In this document: positions 27,288 through 34,956 of the stretch, piece after piece | How positions within the stretch are numbered: position 1 is the first letter of the stretch | Layout: every line of letters starts with the position of its first letter | Origin: Xylocopa sonorina | Taxonomy: Eukaryota; Arthropoda; Insecta; Hymenoptera; Apidae | Assembly (NCBI RefSeq): GCF_050948175.1 | Contig: NC_135198.1 | Location: 11,715,001 to 11,779,000 of the forward strand | Length of the DNA: 64,000 nt | Reading direction: 5' to 3' | Position numbers and translations under genes: made by a program | The notes under the pieces: model-generated | Databases searched by the model: none | What the model saw: only the letters and a program-made list of their open reading frames with translations | Told to the model about the DNA's origin: nothing

Positions 27288-27313
27288 ATTTACATCTGTA
27301 CTTAAGTCTAGCA

Positions 27314-27402
27314 CGTAGTCCTTAGCTTGATACCGTTTTCGAGAGACCGGTCTCTGGGAAACGGTATCAAGGGTCCAGGCCCACCCCGTGGAGGTGACTA
27401 CG
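27314..27402. other. Foldback module, copy C (89 bp) with 46-bp near-palindrome
   Basis: Outer arms CGTAGTC/GACTACG. The inner segment 27326-27371 is a near-perfect palindrome: two 23-base arms centred on GACC/GGTC that pair at 21 of 23 positions, with no loop. A CACC/GGTG pair follows at about 27382-27396. This and copy D are the most symmetric versions. Confidence 0.75.
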
Positions 27403-27458
27403 CAGGGACCCATCCCTATGTCCCTAATCCCATCCACCCTCCATTACATTCGTGTGTT

Positions 27459-27479
27459 CTCGGTACAGAAGGTACCGAG
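27459..27479. other. CTCGGTAC hairpin, copy C
   Basis: Identical stem and loop to units A and B. Confidence 0.85.
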
Positions 27480-27785
27480 GACTGACTCTACTTATAAATT
27501 TCAAACAACCGGATTCCATAATACATTCTCTTTACATAGATTTTAGAGATTGCAGTATGGACTTTTGCGAAAGGGATGACGAGGAATGCCACTGTCATAC
27601 CCAAAGTGAAATTTCTAAGATGACTTTACTCACACTTTGATAAAATTCAAGTGTTTCACAAAAGGGTTTACGGTACGATATACTAAAATTTATAATTCTA
27701 TTATAAGCAAAATTGAAGAATCTTAGTAAAAATGGAAACAGAATTAAGTTAAACTAAAGTTAAGCTAAGAAATAAACTGAATAAA

Positions 27786-28290
27786 ATTCGCGACGCGACC
27801 GGAACGAACAAGTACCAATAAACCTGCGTCACATTCTCGCGAGAGCATTCTACCCGATGGTTCAACCCTAGCCACTAGGTGAACCGTACCCGACGCGAAT
27901 CGCGAACAAGTTTATGCCACGTCTTACACTCGAAACAATTGATACCACGCTCTCCCCAATGGTGAATGCGGGTACCATCAAGAATTCAGCGAGACTTAGC
28001 AGTAGGACGCATTGCTCAACGACAAGAACGAACTTCGCAGACCGCCCCAAGTCGTCTTACAGCAGGTCCGAAGACCCCAGCGACACGGGGTAGGAGCTAC
28101 TCGGAACGAACCCGCGTGAGCGCGTCCAATGTGCTAAGCCTATACCCAAGTCGAGTACCCAACGGGCGTACCAATCGACAAGGGCTGCGAAATCTCAATG
28201 GGCACCGAAAACCACATCAGTTTGATTGAGCATCGACTATTTCGCTGCGTGACGATGGAAAACGAAATCTCGAGCGACTAGAGAAAAAGA
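27786..28290. repeat. Conserved block of the array unit, copy C
   Basis: Counterpart of 25482-25990. Positions 28017-28229 differ from unit A at two sites only, and about ten percent of sites differ in the preceding 230 bp. The GGTTCA/TGAACC arm pair is kept, although the bases between the arms changed. An 87-codon plus-strand frame (27966-28229) is open here as well. Confidence 0.7.
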
Positions 28291-28295
28291 AGAAA

Positions 28296-28316
28296 TGCGT
28301 GAAGCGATTTCACGCA
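28296..28316. other. GTGAA hairpin, copy C
   Basis: 8-bp stem TGCGTGAA/TTCACGCA with loop GCGAT. A paired change (A-T to G-C) relative to unit A keeps the stem intact, while the outermost C-G pair of unit A is lost. Confidence 0.8.
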
Positions 28317-28589
28317 GCAGAAAATAAGAATGCTCAAGGGAGTGTGTAACGCATTTTCATCGGTACTGACTAATCGCGAACCGATTTATACAAGAACAAT
28401 GTGTTCTGTATTAATAAACGTGCGGTAACGGATTGATAGAAATGACTCTCTCACTTTGGATAAGAAAATGTATTCCTTTACAATTATGTTAGAAAGGAGA
28501 AGAAGGGATTAAGGGTGTTACATACAATATATATATAATATAATATATAAAACATAATATAATACATAAAAATAATTCTAACTACAATT

Positions 28590-28652
28590 CCTCGGCGATC
28601 CATCGGCGATCCAACGGCGATCCATCGGCGCTCCATCGGCGATCCATCGGCG
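28590..28652. repeat. 11-bp minisatellite in unit D (about 5-6 units)
   Basis: Tandem CGGCGATCCAN units including one CTCC variant, most like unit B. Confidence 0.9.
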
Positions 28653-28732
28653 AAAACCTAGACTTAACTTAACTTAGACTCTAGCTTAAGTAACTATACA
28701 ATTTACAATTTAGTACAAAGTTCGCAACTAAC

Positions 28733-29014
28733 TCAACGTTAGAACTACCCGCAATAAAAGTATTTTAATTTCATGCGATCAAAGTAGCAAAAAGCAAAGA
28801 ATAGAAAATAAAAAGTAAGTTGCAATCTCATGTGATCAAAGTAGAATAATAATTATGCGAAAAAGTAAAAATACTCGAAAGGGACAGTAAAGAATAGAAA
28901 ATAAAAAGCGAGAAGAAAATTTAAGTTAATGGAATATTATAGAAAATTCTAAAAATTAATGTATAAGATCTGTATAAGACCATCAGTTTAAATGCTTGGT
29001 AGTTCTAACGTCGA
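28733..29014. mobile_element. 282-bp insert with 17-bp inverted repeats, unit D
   Basis: Left arm TCAACGTTAGAACTACC (28733-28749) and right arm GGTAGTTCTAACGTCGA (28998-29014) pair at 16 of 17 positions. Relative to unit B both arms have changed together at two positions. The interior holds a partial direct duplication of an AAAGAATAGAAAATAAAAAG stretch, which explains its greater length. Confidence 0.6.
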
Positions 29015-29040
29015 ATTTACATCTGTACTTAAGTCTAGCA

Positions 29041-29129
29041 CGTAGTCCTTAGCTTGATACCGTTTTCGAGAGACCGGTCTCTGGAAAACGGTACCAAGGG
29101 CCCAGGCCCACCCCGTGGAGGTGACTACG
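29041..29129. other. Foldback module, copy D (89 bp)
   Basis: Outer arms CGTAGTC/GACTACG. The inner 46-bp near-palindrome (29053-29098) pairs at 21 of 23 positions. A CACC/GGTG arm pair follows. It lies 10 bp from the right edge of the array. Confidence 0.75.
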
Positions 29130-29211
29130 CAGGGACCCAACAATACATTTCTGAATAGTTAAATCTGTCACTTGTTCACTCACCAATCGGCAGGCAAAAG
29201 TAGTTGTCAGC

Positions 29212-29568
29212 ATTGTCCACCACTGTCCACAGTCGTCCACAATCATCCACCAGTGTCCACTACCCTTGGCTACTCCACCATGGTCCACCGTGGTCCACCA
29301 TGGTCCATCATGGTCCACTGTGGTCCACTGTGGTCCACCGTGGTCGTCCACCGTGGTTCACCATGGTCCACCATCGTCCACAATCATCCACAAGTGTCCA
29401 CAAGTGTCCACAAGTGTCCACAAGTGTCTACCATCGTCCACAATCATCCACAAGTGTCCACAAGTGTCCACAAGTGTCCACTGCCCTTGGCTACTCCACC
29501 GTGGTCCACCGTGGTCCACAATCATCCACCAGTGTCCACTACCCTTGATCCGTCCACAGCTAGCCACC
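29212..29568. repeat. 10-bp minisatellite, GTCCAC-based, with higher-order structure
   Basis: Tandem variants of TGGTCCACCG and CACAAGTGTC, all sharing TCCAC. A longer block beginning with CCACAATCATCCACCAGTG and running into CCCTTGGCTACTCCACC occurs near 29227-29278 and again, rearranged, near 29480-29548. Because the period is 10 bp and the units lack stop codons, all three plus frames stay open, giving Val-His-Ser/Pro-Trp-rich translations that are not evidence of a gene. Confidence 0.9.
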
Positions 29569-30024
29569 AGAAGCGACCAGTCTCATCCTCATCCTGACCT
29601 TCCCGCCTCGGCGTCCAGACGGCCAAAAGACCTCTGACAGGCTCGCACTGCTTTTATACACCCACTCCCACTATCGTCACATCCCCACTCTCTGAAGGTA
29701 GCGAGTTATCAAAATCAATTTTTATGCTATAGCAGCCCGTAATTTATTAATTTTCATATTTTTATCGTAAATACATGCTCTTTGCAACCTATTGCCATAG
29801 TATACATAATTTTTTATAAATTTTTTACAAATTTTTTATACATTTTTTCTACAAATCTTTTATAAACTACTACTTTTACACTGTTATAAGCTGATTTTCT
29901 ATGAATCGTCGAATATTTTATTGAAAATTCTATCGATTGACTTAGTTCTCGTAAAAATTAAATAGCTATCGAATATATTAATCTAGTTAACACAAAAATA
30001 TTATATTAAAATATACATTTCGCT
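29569..30024. other. AT-rich spacer without a gene
   Basis: Unique-looking AT-rich DNA. At about 29811-29870 there is a run of T-rich 10-11 bp repeats of the TTTTTTATAAA type. No coding or RNA feature was recognised. Confidence 0.6.
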
Positions 30025-30078
30025 TTTGATATCGTTTTCGAGAGAATCGATCTGTGAGTCGATGGTTTTCTGGTACTT
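30025..30078. repeat. Relic of the foldback module outside the array
   Basis: Nineteen bases, TTGATATCGTTTTCGAGAG at 30026-30044, are identical to the left hairpin arm of copy B, followed by a degraded right half with GGTTTTC and GGTAC. No other array module is nearby. Identity over 19 bases is unlikely by chance, so this is either a decayed fifth copy or a separately dispersed module. Confidence 0.6.
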
Positions 30079-33000
30079 GTCTTTCGGTTATCGACGAGCG
30101 ACAATTTCGTAGACATAGAGGGTGAAAATTTTCTAGGTTTATCGTTAGCTATACGTACCTACTAATATCTGCCATTACATCGTTCAGTCTGAGAGGAAGT
30201 AGCTGACCCGCGATAGGGTTGGCGTCGATAAAATTCCTTTACATTACATTACCCCCGCCGTGCGCATCGGTTCGATCTCATAACGCTAATGTATCGCGCG
30301 CGCCCGAAGCGAGACTGAACAGCGCCGTTTCCTGAATTTACTTCTCCAAGTGGATGCTACCAGCGAACCCACCGGAAATATTCCAACAAATAGCTCAGAA
30401 ATTCGACCAGCGAACATCCACCATCCGCATAAGTCGTATAAAAAGAATCCGCAGTATAAAATTGTTCAATTGCTAAATGCAAAGGTATCGATGAACCCAG
30501 ATGATTCGTATAAATCAAAGACCAGATCGACGTCGACGATAGCGTTGGAAGAAAATTCAATCTCCCCGCTGGAAACGCGGATAGCCGATCGATGAGCCGG
30601 GACGCATCGCTGCGATGACTCAATCCCGCGCCCCTAATTAACACCGGCATCGGTCGCGGCTGTATCAGCGCGAAATAATCGCCGATGTGTACACGAGCGT
30701 GAACCCGTGGGTGCCGGTTACCTCGTAAACGGCGTTACGACCGCGTAAAACGTAACCCATGACGACACCAAGGGTGACGCTGGTTCGCTGACCACCCCGT
30801 GCGTCCGCTGCGCGACGAAAGAAGGCTGAAGGAACGAGCGCAGACGGGTGATGATAATTAGTCGTCATTGCGGGTGAAACGACGGCCGGTGGAGTGACCC
30901 GTCCGACTGCCATTACCTTAATTAATGTTGACTCTTTGTCGCGAGCGACGTACTTGTATCTCGCCCTTCCTGTCGCCCCTCTTGAACCGGCTCATCCACC
31001 TCCGGACGTCCCAGCGCGGTGACGCGGATGCCAGAGGCTCGTTCGGGTGTCCCTTGTTACACAAACTGCCTCGTAAAACGCACCCTGCTCGCGAGGACGA
31101 GACGTGCCTTTTTTTTACTTCTGCCTCCGTCGTCCACGAAGAGAGCCAAGTCTAGTCACAGGTGTACCAGAGGAGGGTGAGCTATTGCTTGCGTGTCTGT
31201 TCCTTTTCTCTTTGCTTCTTCATTCTATTTTTTATGGCGAACGCGTCACGGCGGTGGCACGTGCGATCGCGACACGTCCAGGGGTGCGTGTTCGTCCGGA
31301 CGGTAGGTCGACGGGGAACGGAGGATCGTAGGAAGTGGAAAGAGAGAGGTACGTCACGGTGCGCGCGTTCGCCAACGGGTGGAACAACGGTGGACCGTTT
31401 CACGGTCCTGCGAGATTGGGGTGCATAAGTTTCGCTCTTAATTAGCCGATTTATGGAGTCCGGCTCATGAATAATGCACGGCCGGCACGGGCGCGTGTCC
31501 GTCGACGTGTTTCGCGGCCAGGGGGAACGGGACCGTCGACAGGAAATGGGAAACGGAACTGTTGTAAAAAAGTTGTTAAGGGCTTTCCAGGAAGACCGCC
31601 CAGCCGCGGAAGAGAATCGCGTTTAACGAACATCTTTGGAAGTAGTTAGAGACCGCGGGTCACGGCACGGGTGGCTAAACAGCCAGGTTGAATAAAATTG
31701 CCCCGGGTTACCGGTTCTGACCTAATTGCCTATCAGAAAGTGAAAATACGCGTCTGGAGCGTGGCGTTTGAAATTACGCGGAATTGTAGGTGTAACGCGG
31801 CTTTCGGTGGCCCGTTTCAGAGGGAACGCAATCAGCACGAGCGGGCGCGTGCAAATTTATCGCGGCGGATCAAAGTGTTGATCCTGCGAGCGAGGCGAAT
31901 TGATACGCAGAGATCGCGCAAATCATTTCGTGGCACGAAACGCGGCACACGACACACTTTTTCACTCCGTTGTTAAGTAACTGTTTAACCCCCAGCCTCG
32001 AGCGTCGCCTATAACTCCGTGCCATTAGCTCGCAATCAGCTGGTTCTTGCCCCGGTGACCTGTTTTACGCCAATCCATTACCGCGTCTCTCGCAACCATT
32101 TTTGAAACCTTCGAGCTCCCGCTCGAAAGGTTGGTTTCGTCAGAGCCTCCACCGAAACCAGTCGAAACACACTCGAGGTCGCACGTGCGAACGCTCGTCC
32201 AAAGAGAAAGCGCCCCTGCAATCGTGCACGCGCGGAAAGAAAACCACCCTTTCTCTCTCTCTCTCTTCGATGGCTCCGCGTCTCGCAGACGGGCAGGAAC
32301 GTATCGTTTTATTACGGGGCGCGGAGCCACGGGCCAGGGGTTGGCGGTTGGGTATGCAAAACATACCGAACGGCCCGCGGCATGCGAGGGTAACGTTCAT
32401 TTTATGCATCCGGAGTGCCCTCGAAGCGGCGCGCGAGCTATCGAGCGGCGGCGCCTCTCGCGAACGCGCGCAACGCACACGCGTCTGAAACGCGAAAGAA
32501 AGGGAGAAAGGTCGGGGGTGGCTGGTGCCGGGAAATCGTTCCGGGCGAATCGATCCCGCGAACATCTGGCCCGTTCGGCTCCTCTGGGAATCCGGCGCGG
32601 ATTGATTCCGCTTCCGGTTGGTTCGAGGCGGATCAACGGAGCTAAGGCTGCCTCTAACGACCGGGAAAGTTGCTACCGCCCGGTCCCAGGCTCGTTTATG
32701 GAAATTTCCAGGGGCCGATGAGCGTGTGTAGTCTTGCGGCGGGCACGGTGGGGGTGGATTGCCGATCGATCGGGATTTTAGGGTATTGAGAACAGTTCGT
32801 TAGAGCGTAACGAAGGAACTTGATGGAGATCGTTCGGATAAGCGATATTTAATGGAGTGTCGCGATAATCGGCGGAGTTTTGTTAATTAAGAGCGCGGGA
32901 TGATAACGTTCGAGTACGATTTTCTCCGTCGAGGAGTATGAAACGGACTCGATCGATTCCAGTCGCCCCACGGGTTACTTGGTCGATCCTATTTCCAGTC

Positions 33001-34154
33001 TCGGACGAGCAAGAAAAAGACGACGGATGTGATGAGAGAGAGGGAGGTCGCGAAGGAAAAAAATTTTAATTAGAGACAGGAACGAACGCCTTTTCGTAAC
33101 GCCAACACTGTGGATACGGTGGACGAACGAGTGGACGATGACAGGCGTAGCTGCGAGGGTCTGAAAGGGGCGAGAGGCTAGAAAAAAGGGGGATGAACGA
33201 GGGTACGGAGAAGGAACGCCCTATCGTGGATCAGTTAAAAGCGTGTAATCCGCAGCCGCTCGATACCTTTGCCTCTTATCGGCTAAATACCATGCAAACA
33301 TGCCCCAACCTGGCCAAGGGAAGTCGGCCCGTATCGCCGCCCCATCTGCGTCGTCCTCGGCCCACGCGGCTCCTCTATGCCTCGTTTAAATTAACTCCTT
33401 CCAGCGATCGTTCGACCATCCTCCGACGACGAACGAAAACAAGAAGGCGAGAACCCGTTTATCGAAACATTCTTCGCCACGTTTCCGAGTGATCCCTGCG
33501 AGATTGTTGGCGCAGCTTCAAAGTACACGGAATCGACGATAGAACGAAGAGAAGATTAAAAAGTATGAGGAGCGCGGAGAATTTGTTTCGAATGTTAATT
33601 TCTCATGCCCGCAATTGAGACTTCAAGAGGAACCGCTGAAGGCTTCACCCTCGGAGGAAGTAAAAGGAGGCGCGAGATGGAACTCGAAAACACGGGCAGC
33701 TTTACGAATTGCGCTCACGTCGACGTGCTCCCTGGCCTCAACCCCCGGCCACTAGTCGCGTGTTCGAGTCCGCTCGAGCGTGTAATTCATGCGAACACCC
33801 GCAATTACCGCGGAAATTAAATATACCGTGTTCCTCTCCCCGAGCGGGCGCGAAGATTCACTGTTTTCCCTCGGCGCTGTTTTTTTCTCGACACCCACAA
33901 CGTTTAACCCGGTCCGGTTCCTTCGTTTCTCCGCGTCTCGGCGGGGATCGTTACGTGCTCGAGCGCGAACGGAGTTAGCTGGAAGCGGTTGTACATTCAA
34001 ATGCATGATATCGCGTGTGAAACAGCAGTTACAGGGGTCAGATCTGCATAACTCCGCTGCGAACACCCCCAGAGGGTGCCTCACCTTTGCCCGCGCGCAT
34101 CGAAACTCGGTCTACCTCTCCTAACCATCCCCGTCGTCGTCCTCCCCACTCTCA

Positions 34155-34177
34155 CTCTCTCTCTCTCTCTCTCTCTC
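34155..34177. repeat. (CT)n microsatellite
   Basis: CT dinucleotide repeat of about 23 bp within a longer pyrimidine-rich stretch. Confidence 0.9.
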
Positions 34178-34915
34178 ACTCTTTCTATTTCTATCTATCT
34201 TTCCGACTGTTTAACCAGCCCCTTGCGTCGCGGCGAAACGGCCCTGTTCGCCGTTTCCGGCCCCGCTAAAAGTGATTCCACGCCGACTTCCGCCCCGCGA
34301 TTTGTCCGCCCGTCCACGGCCGTCCGACCTACCCTCGACCGTTCTAGCTGGTGCGAACGACGCTGTTGAAAGGTGGCAAGTGTCGCGTTCGAGAGAATCA
34401 AGGAGCTCGTGCACGTCCGTGGCTCATCAAATCTACATACGCAGCGCGTATCACGGGATTCGGTCGAAATTCATGACCGCCCACGCTCGTGTCGTATACT
34501 TGTACTACCGTGCGAACGTATGTTACGGTTTTAAGCGCGATCGAAGAAACCAGTTTTGGAATACGTATCAGACAGCGTAGCTCGAAGTTGTTCGTCGAAC
34601 GCGTTACCACCGGTCGTACTATCGATAAAACCGGCGGTTCGATCGAATTCCGGTACCACCGTGCCAAACACGCGGGATTCACCCTAAAATAATCCCAACG
34701 CGCGCTCGCAGCTTTCACGATTTCTGCCTTTTGACTTGGTACACTCGATTAGTTATCTGCCACCGGAAGAAGGGATGCACGGAAGCGGCGCGTTCGTTAA
34801 ACAGCAATTATCGCCGGTGTATTTATAATTAACCAGTGCGCAAACAGCCTGGCTGGCCGTATTTCGTCGCCCCGCGCACCCTTCATCCCCGATCCACCGC
34901 ATACACATATCCCGG

Positions 34916-34956
34916 TATAAATATATATATATGTACACACATATATATATATATGC
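34916..34956. repeat. (AT)n with central GTACACAC, near-palindromic
   Basis: Two AT dinucleotide tracts flank a short GT/AC segment. The whole is self-complementary over most of its length and could extrude as a cruciform. Confidence 0.85.

Larger units (their letters stand above)
26894..28420 (+). repeat. Array unit C (5' truncated, otherwise complete)
   Basis: Begins within the TTACATA-containing stretch before the minisatellite, then carries every later module: minisatellite, inverted-repeat insert, foldback module, CTCGGTAC hairpin, AT-rich spacer, conserved block, GTGAA hairpin and AGAACA hairpin. The join to unit D is at about 28421, and unit D's CGGTAA landmark is at 28433. Confidence 0.8.
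24751..29139. repeat. Degenerate tandem array of a 1.4-1.6 kb complex repeat (four units)
   Basis: Four direct copies of a complex unit lie head to tail: A 24751-26115, B about 26116-26893 (truncated), C about 26894-28420 (start truncated) and D about 28421-29139 (truncated). Shared landmarks recur in the same order: a CGGTAA start, a tract beginning near TTTCTCAC, a TTACATA stretch, an 11-bp minisatellite, an 89-90 bp foldback module, a CTCGGTAC hairpin, a conserved 0.5-kb block, a GTGAA hairpin and an AGAACA hairpin. The island is AT-rich and compositionally unlike its flanks. No transposase, reverse transcriptase or other enzyme frame is present, so it is either a satellite-like array or a tandem of non-autonomous elements. 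I do not recognise the family. Confidence 0.9.
28421..29139 (+). repeat. Array unit D (3' truncated, right end of array)
   Basis: Runs from the CGGTAA landmark (28433) through the minisatellite, insert and foldback module. It stops abruptly just after the GGGACCC that follows the foldback module and gives way to unrelated sequence at about 29140. Breakage next to the strongest palindrome fits palindrome-associated deletion or recombination, which is an inference. Confidence 0.8.

Noticed and set aside
26555..27437. Minus-strand frames through the foldback module sharing residues such as GPCVVTSTGW and RKRYQAKDY
   Set aside because: Similarity follows directly from the shared repeat. Unit A has a one-base length difference and unit D reads a different frame, so no reading frame is maintained.
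25661..28229. 87-codon frame conserved in units A (25661-25924) and C (27966-28229) as a possible protein
   Set aside because: Of eight nucleotide differences between the copies, seven change amino acids and one is silent. This is the opposite of what protein conservation predicts. The conservation is better explained at the DNA or RNA level.
24751..29139. CRISPR-like or tRNA-like reading of the repeats
   Set aside because: Units exceed 1 kb and have no short repeat-spacer periodicity. No A-box and B-box pair or complete cloverleaf fits the foldback module. The genome is eukaryotic.
29172..29637. Overlapping plus-strand frames encoding Val-His-Ser/Pro-Trp repeats
   Set aside because: They are products of a 10-bp minisatellite lacking stops in any frame.
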